From Mycobacterium sp. DL592 (GTDB taxonomy: Bacteria; Actinomycetota; Actinomycetes; Mycobacteriales; Mycobacteriaceae): a stretch of 64,000 nucleotides of DNA. Below, one piece after another: positions 1 to 10,974 of this stretch. Where the stretch lies: positions 723,457-787,456 of the forward strand of contig NZ_CP050192.1 in the NCBI RefSeq assembly GCF_011694515.1. Direction: 5' to 3'. The notes below the pieces were generated by a model that worked only from the letters and a program-made list of their open reading frames with translations, did not search any database and was not told the origin of the DNA. The stretch's first letter is position 1, and every line of letters begins with the position of its first letter. A program made the translations under genes and the position numbers.

Positions 1-1
1 G

Positions 2-994
2 GACCCCTTCCGAATCTCCTACGCCTACACCAACTTCGGGCTCACCGCAGCAGCCGAGGCCGTCGCGGTGGCATCGGGCAAATCCTGGGAGGACCTCTCC
101 GACGAGGTGCTCTACCGCCCGCTGGGCATGGCGTCCACCAGCTCGCGGTTCGCCGACTTCGAGGCCCGCGGCGACAAGGCACTGGGCCACATCCGCATCG
201 ACGGCGGCTACGCACCGCGCTATCAACGCGACCCCGACCCGGAGGCGCCCGCGGGCGGCGTCAGTTCCTCGGTCAACGACCTCACGCACTGGCTGGCCAT
301 GGTGCTGGCCAACGGCACCTACAACGGCAGGCAGATCGTCGACCCGGGCGCCCTGTTGCCGGCGCTGACCCCGCAGATCGTCTCCAGCCCGCCCAGCGAG
401 GCGGCCATGCGCTCGGGGTTCTACGGCTACGGCTTCAACGTGGGCACCACGTCGGCGGCGCGCACCCAGCTCAGCCACTCGGGGGCCTTCGAGCTCGGGG
501 CGGGTACCAACTTCGTCATCATCCCGTCTGCCGACGTGGCGATCGTGGCGCTGACCAACGCCACCCCGTCCGGTATCCCCGAGACGCTGACGGCCGAGTT
601 CGCCGACCTCGTCCAGTTCGGTGCGGTGCGCGAAGACTGGCGAAAGCTCTACGGCGACGCCTTCGCCCAGATGGACAAACCGGTGGGTTCGCTGGCGGGC
701 AAGCAACCCCCGGCCAATCCCGCCCCGGCCAAACCGCTGGCCAGCTACACCGGCAGCTACGCCAACAGCTTCTGGGGCCCGGCCGTCGTGGCCGAGAAGG
801 ACGGCAAGCTCACCGTGTCGCTGGGCCCGAAACCGCAGACCTTCGAGCTTCGGCATTGGGACGGTGACGTGTTCGCCCTGAGCTTTGTCGACGAAAACTC
901 CCCGCCCGGAAGCGTTTCCGCGGCGCGGTTCGACGGTGACAAGCTCACGTTGGAGTACTACGACGACGAGAAGATGGGGACGTGGGTCCGATGA
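2..994 (+). CDS. Serine beta-lactamase-like hydrolase (5' partial)
   Basis: The reading frame is open from base 2, so the N-terminus and the catalytic SxxK motif lie outside the window. The visible part has the class C type Y-T-N motif (Y9-T10-N11 of the partial protein, near nt 26) and a later H-S-G motif (near nt 478) in the place of KTG. The last ~80 residues form a small beta domain of the kind that follows these hydrolases (DUF3471-like). Such proteins are penicillin-binding-protein-fold serine hydrolases or esterases; the substrate cannot be told. Being directly upstream of ctpE matches the Rv0907-Rv0908 order as I recall it. An ATG at nt 68 is internal and is not the real start. Confidence 0.85.
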   Translation, partial: DPFRISYAYTNFGLTAAAEAVAVASGKSWEDLSDEVLYRPLGMASTSSRFADFEARGDKALGHIRIDGGYAPRYQRDPDPEAPAGGVSSSVNDLTHWLAMVLANGTYNGRQIVDPGALLPALTPQIVSSPPSEAAMRSGFYGYGFNVGTTSAARTQLSHSGAFELGAGTNFVIIPSADVAIVALTNATPSGIPETLTAEFADLVQFGAVREDWRKLYGDAFAQMDKPVGSLAGKQPPANPAPAKPLASYTGSYANSFWGPAVVAEKDGKLTVSLGPKPQTFELRHWDGDVFALSFVDENSPPGSVSAARFDGDKLTLEYYDDEKMGTWVR

Positions 995-1022
995 GCCGCT
1001 TGCGCGAAGAGAGCGGGCTGCG

Positions 1023-3428
1023 ATGAGCGTCAGCACTGCCACCGGCCTGAGCGACGCCGAGGTCGCCGCCAGGGTCGCGGAGGGAAAGACCAACGACGTC
1101 CCCAGCCGGGCGTCGCGCAGTGTCGGCGAGATCGTCCGGGCCAACGTCTTCACCCGCATCAACGCCATCCTCGGTGTGCTGCTTCTCATCGTGCTGGCCA
1201 CCGGATCACTGATCAACGGACTGTTCGGGCTGCTGATCATCGCCAACAGCGGCATCGGCATCATCCAGGAACTGCGGGCCAAGAAGACGCTGGACAACCT
1301 GGCCATCGTCGGGCAGGCCAAACCCACCGTGCGCCGTCAGTCGGGCACCGCACCGCTGGCGCCGAACGAGGTGGTCCTCGACGACATCATCGAGCTCGGC
1401 CCCGGCGACCAGATCGTGGTCGACGGTGAGCTTCTCGAGGCCTCCACGCTGGAGATCGACGAGTCACTGCTGACCGGCGAGGCCGACTCGATCCCCAAAG
1501 ACGTCGGGGCTGCGGTGATGTCGGGCAGCTTCGTCGTCGCGGGCACCGGCGCCTATCGGGCCACCAAGGTGGGCCGCGAGGCCTATGCCGCCCGGCTGGC
1601 CGAGGAGGCCAGCAAGTTCACCCTGGTGAAGTCCGAACTGCGCACCGGTATCAACAAGATCCTGCAGTTCATCACCTATCTGCTGTGGCCGGCCGGGCTG
1701 CTGACGATTTACACCCAGCTGTTCACCACCAATGTCGGCTGGCGCGAGTCGGTCCTGAGGATGGTGGGCGCGCTGGTGCCGATGGTGCCCGAAGGCCTGG
1801 TGCTGATGACATCGATCGCCTTCGCCGTCGGGGTGGTCCGGCTCGGGCGGCGTCAATGCCTGGTGCAGGAGTTGCCCGCCATCGAGGGGCTGGCCCGCGT
1901 CGACGTCGTCTGTGCCGACAAGACGGGCACGCTCACCGAGAACGGGATGCGCCTGTCGGATGTGACGTCGGTGACCGGCGAGGTGAAGCCGGATCTGGTC
2001 GCGAAAGTGCTTGGCGCCCTTGTGGCCGACGACCCGAAGCCCAATGCCAGCATGTTGGCGATCGGCGAGGCGTATCCCGATCCGCCGGGTTGGACCGCCA
2101 CCGCCACCGCACCGTTCAAGTCCGCGACGAAGTGGAGCGGAGCCTCCTATGGGGAGCACGGCAACTGGCTGATCGGTGCACCCGACGTGCTGCTCGACCC
2201 GGACTCGCCGGCCGCCGCGCAGGCCGAGGAGATCGGTGCGCGCGGGCTCCGCGTGCTGCTGCTCGGGTCCAGCGACCTCAGCGTCGACAGCCCCGACGCA
2301 CCCGGGCGGGTCACCCCCGTCGCGCTGGTGGTCCTCGAGCAGCGGGTCCGGCCCGACGCCCGCGACACCCTGGACTACTTTGCCTCCCAGCAGGTTACGG
2401 TGAAGGTGATCTCCGGAGACAACGCCGTCTCGGTGGGGGCGGTGGCCGGCTCGCTCGGCCTGCACGGCGAGACGATGGACGCCCGCGACCTGCCATCCGA
2501 GCCCGACGAGCTGGCCGACACCATGGCCGAATACACCACCTTCGGACGGGTGCGCCCCGACCAGAAGCGGGCCATGGTGCACGCGCTGCAGTCCCGCGAC
2601 CACACCGTCGCGATGACCGGCGACGGGGTCAACGACGTGCTGGCGCTCAAGGACGCCGACATCGGCGTGGCGATGGGCTCGGGCAGCCCGGCGTCGCGTG
2701 CCGTCGCGCAGATCGTGTTGCTGGACAACAAGTTCGCCACCCTGCCCTATGTGGTGGGGGAGGGCAGACGGGTGATCGGCAACATCGAGCGGGTCTCCAA
2801 CCTGTTCCTCACCAAGACGGTGTACTCGGTGCTGCTCGCGCTTCTCGTAGGGCTGGCGGGGTTGTCGTCCAAGCTGTTCGGCACCGATCCGCTGCTGTAC
2901 CCGTTCCAGCCCATCCACGTGACCATCGCCGCCTGGTTCACCATCGGGATCCCGGCTTTCATCCTGTCGCTGGCCCCCAACAACGAACGCGCGCATACCG
3001 GGTTCGTCAAGCGGGTGATGGCCTCGGCGCTGCCGTCCGGGGTGGTGATCGGGCTCGCGACTTTCGTGTCGTATCTGATCGCCTACCGCGACAGCGCCAC
3101 CACCGTCGAGCAGACCCAGGCCTCCACGGCCGCGCTGATCACCTTGCTGATCGGGGCGATGTGGGTGCTCGCCGTCGTCGCACGCCCATACCAGTGGTGG
3201 CGGGTGGCCCTGGTGGTGGTGTCCGGACTTTCGTACGTCGTGATTTTTGCCATCCCGTTGGCCCGGGAGAAGTTCATGCTCGACCCGTCGAATGTGGCGA
3301 CCACCTCGACGGCGATCGCAATCGGCCTGCTTGCGGCGGGAATCATCGAGGCGTTGTGGTGGATTCAGGGCCGGTGGCTGGGGGAGTCGCGGTTCTTATG
3401 GCGCTCCCAGACGTCGATGCAACAATGA
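1023..3428 (+). CDS. ctpE: P-type cation ATPase CtpE (calcium uptake type)
   Basis: This is an 801-residue membrane P-type ATPase. It has the actuator TGE motif (LLTGEAD), the membrane PEGL motif, the phosphorylation motif DKTGTLT with D299, and the hinge TGDGVND at 532-538. Hydrophobic helices sit at ~40-90, 225-275 and 620-790. There is no cysteine CPx motif and no N-terminal metal-binding domain, so it is not a P1B heavy-metal pump. The CtpE family imports Ca2+ in M. smegmatis, which is established for the orthologue and inferred here. I chose ATG 1023 over an upstream in-frame ATG (885) that lies inside the preceding gene. The gap to that gene is 28 bp, so co-transcription is possible. 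Confidence 0.93.
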   Translation: MSVSTATGLSDAEVAARVAEGKTNDVPSRASRSVGEIVRANVFTRINAILGVLLLIVLATGSLINGLFGLLIIANSGIGIIQELRAKKTLDNLAIVGQAKPTVRRQSGTAPLAPNEVVLDDIIELGPGDQIVVDGELLEASTLEIDESLLTGEADSIPKDVGAAVMSGSFVVAGTGAYRATKVGREAYAARLAEEASKFTLVKSELRTGINKILQFITYLLWPAGLLTIYTQLFTTNVGWRESVLRMVGALVPMVPEGLVLMTSIAFAVGVVRLGRRQCLVQELPAIEGLARVDVVCADKTGTLTENGMRLSDVTSVTGEVKPDLVAKVLGALVADDPKPNASMLAIGEAYPDPPGWTATATAPFKSATKWSGASYGEHGNWLIGAPDVLLDPDSPAAAQAEEIGARGLRVLLLGSSDLSVDSPDAPGRVTPVALVVLEQRVRPDARDTLDYFASQQVTVKVISGDNAVSVGAVAGSLGLHGETMDARDLPSEPDELADTMAEYTTFGRVRPDQKRAMVHALQSRDHTVAMTGDGVNDVLALKDADIGVAMGSGSPASRAVAQIVLLDNKFATLPYVVGEGRRVIGNIERVSNLFLTKTVYSVLLALLVGLAGLSSKLFGTDPLLYPFQPIHVTIAAWFTIGIPAFILSLAPNNERAHTGFVKRVMASALPSGVVIGLATFVSYLIAYRDSATTVEQTQASTAALITLLIGAMWVLAVVARPYQWWRVALVVVSGLSYVVIFAIPLAREKFMLDPSNVATTSTAIAIGLLAAGIIEALWWIQGRWLGESRFLWRSQTSMQQ

Positions 3429-3468
3429 CGCGGGGTGCAGTCGTGACCACAAGAAAGAAGGCCTAACC

Positions 3469-3780
3469 ATGGGATTCCTCGACAAAGCCAAGGAAGTCCT
3501 GCACGAGAACGCCGACAAGGTTGAGGCGGCCATCGACAAGGCCGGCGACCTCATCGACGAGAAGACCCAGGGCAAGTTCAAAGAGGCTGTCGACAAGGTT
3601 CAGGAGGCTGCCAAGAGCGCCGTCGACAAGGGCCAGGAAGCTATCAAGAACGTCGGCGACAAGGCCCACGAGGCCGGCGATGCCGTCGCCGAGAAGGCCC
3701 ACGAGGCCGGCGATGCCGTCGCAGACAAGGCCCACGAGGCCGGCGATGCTGTCGCAGACAAGGCTGATCCGCAGACCTAG
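3469..3780 (+). CDS. MT0933-like antitoxin with C-terminal 11-residue repeats
   Basis: This 103-residue protein is rich in Lys, Glu and Ala and predicted to be wholly helical. The first ~55 residues (beginning MGFLDKAKEVL) match the short actinobacterial antitoxin family of Rv0909. The rest consists of three near-identical 11-residue repeats, DKAHEAGDAVA-like, at residues 64-96, plus a degenerate start of a fourth. A purine-rich RBS (AGAAAGAAGG, 3452-3461) precedes ATG 3469. The next gene encodes the SRPBCC partner, as in the Rv0909-Rv0910 pair reported as toxin-antitoxin. The amphipathic 11-mers resemble group 3 LEA proteins, so a desiccation or membrane-binding role is an alternative to an antitoxin role. 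Confidence 0.8.
   Translation: MGFLDKAKEVLHENADKVEAAIDKAGDLIDEKTQGKFKEAVDKVQEAAKSAVDKGQEAIKNVGDKAHEAGDAVAEKAHEAGDAVADKAHEAGDAVADKADPQT
3658..3756 (+). repeat. Three tandem 33-bp in-frame repeats
   Basis: Units lie at 3658-3690, 3691-3723 and 3724-3756. They differ at only a few bases (first codon GAC/GAG, GCC/GCT near the end, last codon GCC/GCA). Each encodes one 11-residue helical repeat of the antitoxin-like protein. Near identity at synonymous positions points to recent slippage or unequal exchange. Confidence 0.95.
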
Positions 3781-3792
3781 GAGACGTAACGG

Positions 3793-4239
3793 GTGGCGAA
3801 ACTCTCTGTATCCGTAGACGTTCCGTTACCGCCCGAGCAGGCCTGGCAGCACGCCTCGGACCTGAGCCGGTACAAGGAATGGCTGACCATTCACCGGGTG
3901 TGGCGCTCTAAGCTGCCCGAAACCCTCGACAAGGGCACCGAGGTGGAGTCCATCGTCGAGGTCAAGGGCATGCCCAACCGCGTCAAGTGGACCATCGTGC
4001 ACTTCAAGCCCCCGGAGGCGATGACGCTCAACGGGATCGGGGTCGGCGGTGTCAAGGTCAAGCTGATCGGCAAGGTCCGGCCGCATGACAAGGACGCCGA
4101 CACCTCGGTGGTGACCATGGACGTTCATTTGGGCGGTCCGGCGTTGTTCGGGCCGATCGGCATGCTGGTGGCCGGCGCACTGCGCAGCGACATCAAGGAG
4201 TCGCTGGACCGCTTCGTGACGGTGTTCTCGCCGTCCTAG
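3793..4239 (+). CDS. SRPBCC-fold protein, Rv0910-like (putative toxin partner)
   Basis: This is a 148-residue polyketide-cyclase/START-type protein (SRPBCC superfamily). It begins with the typical beta strand and helix (VSVDVPLPPEQAWQHASDL) and ends with a long amphipathic helix (DIKESLDRFVTVF). The GTG start at 3793 is 12 bp after the stop of the antitoxin-like gene, so the two are probably translated from one message. Rv0910 was reported as a growth-inhibiting toxin neutralised by Rv0909; lipid binding is the usual property of the fold. A paralogue with the same core lies at 40231-40659 without a partner gene. The stop shares the bases CTAG with the convergent gene. Confidence 0.85.
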   Translation: MAKLSVSVDVPLPPEQAWQHASDLSRYKEWLTIHRVWRSKLPETLDKGTEVESIVEVKGMPNRVKWTIVHFKPPEAMTLNGIGVGGVKVKLIGKVRPHDKDADTSVVTMDVHLGGPALFGPIGMLVAGALRSDIKESLDRFVTVFSPS

Positions 4240-4610
4240 TGGCCGGTGCGGATCACCCGGTGCGGGGTCGGATGAGGATGCACCCGGTTGACCGGGTGCC
4301 GCGCCGGGCCCGGGGCCGGTTGGTGCCGCACGGCTGCGCTGTCGAGAAACCGCTTCTCCAGTCCGGCGATGAGATCCTGGACGGCTCTACGCTCGCGTTC
4401 GGCGGTGCGGATCATGCCCCGGATCCGGCGGGCCTGGGTCTGCTCCCCGCGCCGCTGATAGCGCTCCAGCGCCGAGCCGTACGTGACGAGGTCTGCGTCG
4501 AGCTCCTGGCACTGTGCCAGCAGCATCTCCCGCAAGTGTTCGGCCTGTTGCCGATTCGCCGACTCGGAAAGGGGTTCGACGCCTGCGTCGCGGCTCCTGA
4601 GTGGGGTCAC
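4236..4610 (-). CDS. Small charged coiled-coil protein, function unknown
   Basis: This is a 124-residue protein from a GTG at 4610. Residues ~15-85 are strongly helical and charged (heptad-like, with runs of Arg, Glu and Gln); the tail is Pro/His/Arg-rich. Codon third positions are highly GC-biased in this frame, which favours it over the opposite-strand ORF. I do not recognise a family. No clear Shine-Dalgarno is seen, so the start is uncertain. Its TAG overlaps the TAG of the convergent SRPBCC gene in the palindrome CTAG. Confidence 0.55.
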   Translation of the reverse strand: MTPLRSRDAGVEPLSESANRQQAEHLREMLLAQCQELDADLVTYGSALERYQRRGEQTQARRIRGMIRTAERERRAVQDLIAGLEKRFLDSAAVRHQPAPGPARHPVNRVHPHPTPHRVIRTGH

Positions 4611-4739
4611 GGGCGAACTGTAACCGACCCCGTGGGCGGCTGCGCACCGGACGGGACGCGTTGGGCTACCAGCACCTTGCGTTAACGGACTAGTCACCTT
4701 TTTGTCGCCGAGATCACCTTTCGGCAGTTGCGCAATCGG

Positions 4740-4745
4740 TATATT
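4740..4745 (+). promoter_or_regulatory. Probable -10 element of a leaderless gene
   Basis: TATATT ends 7 bp before ATG 4753, the spacing expected when transcription starts at or next to the start codon. The 142 bp upstream are AT-richer than the surroundings and carry two copies of TCACCTTT (near 4693 and 4714). No -35 consensus is evident, as is common in mycobacteria. Confidence 0.5.
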
Positions 4746-4752
4746 CCGTTCG

Positions 4753-4980
4753 ATGATGTCCGGCGTGGACCGTGCCGAAGAGCAACGCCATATGGAACAG
4801 GTGGTTGCGCGCCTGACCGATGAGTTTCCGTACACCCCCGACCACGTCATCGCCGAGACCGTCGAGGCCGCTCACCGCCGGTTCGAGGGGGCCCGCATCC
4901 GCGAATTCGTCCCGCTGTTCGTCGAGCGGTACTGCCGTGCTCAGTTCACTCAACAGCCCGTCGTGGAGATCTCTGCCTGA
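4753..4980 (+). CDS. Small three-helix-bundle protein
   Basis: This 75-residue protein has the pattern VVARLTDEFPYTPDHVIAE - AHRRFEGARIREFVPLFVERYCR. It resembles the actinobacterial three-helix-bundle domain that also occurs at the N-terminus of some low-molecular-weight phosphatase-like proteins (family assignment from memory). No catalytic residues are visible, so a dimerisation or adaptor role is likely. The start is one of two adjacent ATGs (4753, 4756), preceded closely by a -10-like TATATT. It converges on the histidine kinase gene, 6 bp away. Confidence 0.7.
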   Translation: MMSGVDRAEEQRHMEQVVARLTDEFPYTPDHVIAETVEAAHRRFEGARIREFVPLFVERYCRAQFTQQPVVEISA

Positions 4981-4986
4981 CCCCGA

Positions 4987-7183
<2,197 letters not shown>

Positions 7184-7218
7184 ACCGCAGTAGAGCCTGG
7201 AAGGGTCCCCGGCTGGTA

Positions 7219-7232
7219 GGGACTTTGGTCCC
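7219..7232. promoter_or_regulatory. DosR-type operator (GGGACTTTGGTCCC)
   Basis: GGGACTTTGGTCCC followed by GAA fits the dormancy-regulon consensus core GGGACTNNNGTCCC. It lies between the divergent regulator gene (start 7183) and the universal stress protein gene (start 7353), and could serve both. No second good copy is seen in the 169-bp gap. Confidence 0.85.
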
Positions 7233-7352
7233 GAAAACACCTGACCAACGCCTTGTCAGGAGGGGTCCAACTTTACTGGCGGGCGACACCGCTGAGCTGG
7301 GATTGTCGTTAGCGAAATGGCCGGTTCGGCCGCGGCGAGCGGGGAGGACACG

Positions 7353-8240
7353 ATGGTGCACAGCCCGTCGGCTCCCGGTGAGATCGTGGTTGGAGTGGAC
7401 GGTTCGGCATCGTCGAATGCCGCGGTCCGCTGGGCCGCCGCGCAGGCCGGCCGCCGCAATGCGCCGCTTCGCCTGGTGCACATCTGCGCCGCCCCGTCGA
7501 TCACCAATGTGATGCCTGCGGTGCCGACCGAGTTCGAAGAGTGGCAGGACACCCAGGCCCGCGAAGTCCTGCGCGAGGCAACCGAATTGGTGGCACAGAT
7601 CGGCACCGAAACCGGACTGCCTGCGCGCATCGCCGACACCGACATCTACCACGCAGCGCCGGTTCCCACGCTGATCGATCTGTCCAAGGGCGCCGAGATG
7701 ATCGTGGTGGGCAGTCGGGGAATGGGTGCGTTCCGGCGCACCCTGCTCGGGTCGGCAAGCACCGGCCTGATCCATCACGCGCACTGCCCGGTGGCAGTGA
7801 TCCACGACGGCCCCACGCCGTCGCCGGAGCTTCCTGTCGTGGTCGGTGTCGACGGGTCACCGGCCTCGGTCGAGGCCACCGCACTGGCCTTCGCCGAGGC
7901 GTCGCGGGTGGGCGTCGACCTCGTCGCCGTGCACGCCTGGAGCGACGACAGCCTGTTCGCCGTGCCCGGCGTGGACTGGGCTGCGGTCGTGGTGACCGAG
8001 GAAGAGATCCTGTCCCAGCGGTTGGCCGGCATGTCCGAGGACTACCCGGACGTGACTGTTCACCGCGTGGTGGTGCGCGACCAGCCGGCGCGCTACCTGG
8101 CCGAGCAGGCCCAGAACGCACAGCTTCTGGTGGTGGGCAGCCACGGGCGCGGCGGGTTCGCCGGGATGCTGCTCGGCTCCGTCAGCACCGCGCTGGCCCA
8201 CACCGTCACCACCCCCCTGATTGTCGCGCGTCGTTACTAG
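7353..8240 (+). CDS. Tandem-domain universal stress protein
   Basis: This 295-residue protein has two UspA domains (~10-150 and ~158-293). Each ends with the ATP-binding pattern G-x2-G-x9-G-S (GSRGMGAFRRTLLGSAS and GSHGRGGFAGMLLGSVS). Proteins of this class in M. tuberculosis (Rv2623, Rv2005c and others) belong to the DosR regulon. ATG 7353 has an excellent RBS, GGGGAGGA at 7341-7348; an in-frame ATG at 7317 has none. The DosR-type box upstream predicts induction in hypoxia or NO. A strong hairpin terminator follows. Confidence 0.93.
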   Translation: MVHSPSAPGEIVVGVDGSASSNAAVRWAAAQAGRRNAPLRLVHICAAPSITNVMPAVPTEFEEWQDTQAREVLREATELVAQIGTETGLPARIADTDIYHAAPVPTLIDLSKGAEMIVVGSRGMGAFRRTLLGSASTGLIHHAHCPVAVIHDGPTPSPELPVVVGVDGSPASVEATALAFAEASRVGVDLVAVHAWSDDSLFAVPGVDWAAVVVTEEEILSQRLAGMSEDYPDVTVHRVVVRDQPARYLAEQAQNAQLLVVGSHGRGGFAGMLLGSVSTALAHTVTTPLIVARRY

Positions 8241-8260
8241 CACCCCACGGCGCGCGCCTT

Positions 8261-8297
8261 GAGCCGGCGGACGGAGTTCTCCCCCGTCCGCCGGCTC
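8261..8297 (+). terminator. Intrinsic-type terminator after usp
   Basis: A perfect 14-bp inverted repeat (8261-8274 with 8284-8297, 9-nt loop) is followed by a short pyrimidine run CTCTTTC. It lies 20 bp after the stress protein stop. Confidence 0.85.
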
Positions 8298-8305
8298 GCT
8301 CTTTC

Positions 8306-8311
8306 TAGACT
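8306..8311 (+). promoter_or_regulatory. -10 element of a leaderless promoter
   Basis: TAGACT fits TANNNT and ends 6 bp before GTG 8318. With no Shine-Dalgarno present, a leaderless message is likely. Confidence 0.5.
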
Positions 8312-8317
8312 GCGTCG

Positions 8318-9205
8318 GTGAGCGCCACCTACGAGTACGGCATCGACATCGACGCCGTCGACGCCGTCGACTTCCACACCCATGTCGAGATCGACGCCGC
8401 TGGCCACTGCGCCTACGACGCCGAACTGGCCGGGGCCACCGGACGCTATTTCAAGCTCGGCGACGACTACTTCTCCCGGGTCGACGACCTCGCCGAGCAG
8501 TACCGCGCCAACAACACTGCCGCGGTGGTGTTCACCGTCGACGCCCACACGGTGTCGGGGCATCGGCCCAACTCTGTCGAGGACCTCATCGAGGGGGCCG
8601 CCCGCAACAACGATGTGCTGATTCCGTTCGGCACCGTCGACCCGTGGGACGACGCCGCGGTGCCGCGGGTGCATCAGCTGATCGGCTGGGGCGTCAAGGG
8701 ATTCAAGTTCCATCCCAGCCTGCAGGCCTTCGAACCCAACGACCGCCGGTTCTACCCGATCTACGAGGCGATCACCGCGGCCGGCGTGCCTGCCCTGTTC
8801 CATACCGGCCAGACCGGGCTCGGCTCGGCACTGCCGGGCGGGCACGGGATCAAGTTGCGCTACTCCGATCCGATGCTGCTCGACGACGTCGCCGCCGACT
8901 TCCCGGAGTTGACGGTGGTGATGGCGCACCCCGCGGTGCCGTGGGTCGACGCGCAGATCGCCATCGCGTCGCACAAGTCGAATGTCTACGTCGACCTGTC
9001 CGGGTGGTCACCGAAGTACTTCCCGCCGCAGCTGGTCGCCGCGATCGGCCGCCAGCTGCGCACCAAAGCCTTGTTCGGCACCGACCATCCCTACATCTCG
9101 TTGCAGCGCTGGCGGCGCGACTTCGACGCACTCGGGGTCGATGCCGAGGTCCTGCCGCTGATCCTCAAGGACAACGCGGTGCGGGTGCTGGGGCTGGCGC
9201 GATGA
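8318..9205 (+). CDS. Amidohydrolase family 2 metal-dependent hydrolase
   Basis: This is a 295-residue TIM-barrel amidohydrolase (ACMSD/PF04909 type). The metal-binding HxH is in VDFHTHVE (residues 19-21), further metal or catalytic His lie in FKFHPS, LFHTGQ and VMAHP, and the late Asp is in FGTDHPY. The family includes decarboxylases and hydrolases of carboxylated rings and enol acids; the substrate cannot be predicted. It converges on the K+ channel gene with one base between the stops. Confidence 0.85.
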   Translation: MSATYEYGIDIDAVDAVDFHTHVEIDAAGHCAYDAELAGATGRYFKLGDDYFSRVDDLAEQYRANNTAAVVFTVDAHTVSGHRPNSVEDLIEGAARNNDVLIPFGTVDPWDDAAVPRVHQLIGWGVKGFKFHPSLQAFEPNDRRFYPIYEAITAAGVPALFHTGQTGLGSALPGGHGIKLRYSDPMLLDDVAADFPELTVVMAHPAVPWVDAQIAIASHKSNVYVDLSGWSPKYFPPQLVAAIGRQLRTKALFGTDHPYISLQRWRRDFDALGVDAEVLPLILKDNAVRVLGLAR

Positions 9206-9206
9206 G

Positions 9207-10925
9207 TCAGCCGGTCGAGTCCGCCCGCCGGACCTTGCCGGGCTGTGACGCCCGCTGACCTTTGCGCATGGTGTCGATCAGTTCGCGGTAGGGCCCGACC
9301 AGGTAGGCGGTGTCCCCGGCGACCAGCTGGGTGTCGCGGCGCGGATGCAGTCGCAGGGGCACGCCGTCGCGCTCGATGGCGATCACTCGGGTCTGGGTGG
9401 ACAGCTCGAACATTCGGATCCCGTCGAGTTCGCTGTCGGGAAGCACCCGCACCCCGCCGAGCATGAACGAGCTCTGTCCCACCGAGAAGGTGCCGAGCAC
9501 GTCGAGGCCCATTGCGGCGCCGATGAACCACGGTGTGGCCAGGTCCACTGTGGAGCGGACGTAGCCGAAGCCGAACCGGTGACCCACCGCCGAGCCAAGG
9601 GCCCGGTCATAGATGCGCAACACGATCGGGACGTCCGGGCGATGCAGATCGGGCAGGGTGCGCGGACCGAGCATCTCGCGCAGCACGATGCCGGTCTCGA
9701 TGTTCACCATGTCGTCCTGGGTGAGCACTGCGATCGCGCGGGCGCCATCGAGACGCGCGGCCTCCAGGGTCTGGCGCAGCGTGGCGTCGCCGAAGATCAC
9801 CGGGAGCTCCAGTTCGGCCGCCGCCGCCAGGTAGCGGTTGTCCTCGTTGCGCTCGATCACCGCGACGTCGTGCCCGGCAGCCTTCAGCACGCTGGCGACC
9901 CGGATGCCGAACGACCCGAGCCCGACGATCACGACGTGGCGGTGCAGGTGCCGAATCTTCTGCCTGCTGGCCGCGTGCGACAACCGCTGGGACAGCAGCA
10001 CGTCGGCGACGAAGGCCACCACGATGGCGGTGGTGGCAACCCCGGCGAACATCATCACGATGCCCCACAACCTGAGCCAGGTGGGCTGCTGGAGGAAATT
10101 GAAGTCGCCGTAGCCCACCGTCGCGATGGTTTCGGACGAGAAGTACAGCGCGTCAACCCAACTCATGCCGGGCTGGTTATAGGCGAACCGCAGCATGATG
10201 GTGGAACCCACCAACAATGCGCCCGCGACCGACAGCGCTTTGTAGAACATCGGGTGGAGGTCGTCGCGGAAGGCGCGGACCGCGTCGGCGATGCGGACCA
10301 CCAGCGGTCGTTCCCGCGGCGTCGACGGGATGGGCTTGGCGATCTTGATGCCCCGCTCGGTCAGCTCGTCGGCGGTGCCGATCATGGCCGTCCAGTCGCC
10401 GGGATGCACGGGCTCGTCGCGGCCGGGGCAGGCGATCACCGCGCCGGGGTGTTCGGAGCTCTCGCCACGGATGATGGCCACTGGCGCCAGATCGCCGTAC
10501 ATCTCGCGCAGCGTGCCCGCCCGGCTGGCCGTCGCGCCGGAGACCACGAAGTCGACACCGGCGGCGGTGATGACGTGAGTGGTGCGCTCCAGCAGTGCCT
10601 CGACCACCGACGGGGCGGCCAGGTCTGCGATGTCGAGAACAGCGCCGGGGCCTTCGTCGTCGGACATGGCCTTGCGCAGCACGGTGTTGGCCAGCCGGGT
10701 CACCACCCGCACCCGCGGGTTGGCCTGCCGCGCCAGCAGGGCGATCTCCAAGTTCAACGCATCGTCGTCGGCGGCGCAGATGATCGCGTCGGCGGTGCCG
10801 ATCCCGGCCGACTCCAGGCCATCGGGGGATTGCAGGGTGACCACGCTGAGCTCGGCATTGTTGAGCTCGTCGATGATCCGCATCGCGAGCGCATCGTCCC
10901 CGCAGACGATGGTGTGGCCGTGCAT
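9207..10925 (-). CDS. Potassium channel with two RCK/TrkA-N domains
   Basis: This 572-residue protein is built as RCK - pore - RCK. An N-terminal Rossmann NAD-binding domain (VCGDDALAMRIIDEL) covers ~1-190. A two-helix pore module (~215-310) has the K+ selectivity filter TVGYGD. A second TrkA-N domain (VVIVGLGSFGIRVA) and a TrkA-C-like tail (LVAGDTAYLVG) complete it. K+ selectivity follows from the filter; gating by nucleotide or ligand is inferred from the RCK domains. Start ATG 10925; the neighbouring gene diverges. Confidence 0.9.
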   Translation of the reverse strand: MHGHTIVCGDDALAMRIIDELNNAELSVVTLQSPDGLESAGIGTADAIICAADDDALNLEIALLARQANPRVRVVTRLANTVLRKAMSDDEGPGAVLDIADLAAPSVVEALLERTTHVITAAGVDFVVSGATASRAGTLREMYGDLAPVAIIRGESSEHPGAVIACPGRDEPVHPGDWTAMIGTADELTERGIKIAKPIPSTPRERPLVVRIADAVRAFRDDLHPMFYKALSVAGALLVGSTIMLRFAYNQPGMSWVDALYFSSETIATVGYGDFNFLQQPTWLRLWGIVMMFAGVATTAIVVAFVADVLLSQRLSHAASRQKIRHLHRHVVIVGLGSFGIRVASVLKAAGHDVAVIERNEDNRYLAAAAELELPVIFGDATLRQTLEAARLDGARAIAVLTQDDMVNIETGIVLREMLGPRTLPDLHRPDVPIVLRIYDRALGSAVGHRFGFGYVRSTVDLATPWFIGAAMGLDVLGTFSVGQSSFMLGGVRVLPDSELDGIRMFELSTQTRVIAIERDGVPLRLHPRRDTQLVAGDTAYLVGPYRELIDTMRKGQRASQPGKVRRADSTG

Positions 10926-10974
10926 GGGGAAACGCTACTTCGGAAACCTCCGCCATGACGGGTCAAGATGGGGG

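Noticed and set aside
1464..2996. Long minus-strand ORF of 510 codons opposite ctpE
   Set aside because: It is an antisense shadow of a GC-rich gene; the product is rich in Gly, His and Arg with no domain, while the plus strand has all ATPase motifs.
4239..4685. 148-codon plus-strand ORF after the SRPBCC gene
   Set aside because: It overlaps the minus-strand coiled-coil gene, whose third-position GC bias is better; the plus-strand product has no recognisable pattern.
7241..7300. Second, degenerate DosR box near GGGGTCCAACTTTAC
   Set aside because: Only one half resembles the consensus; the match is too weak.
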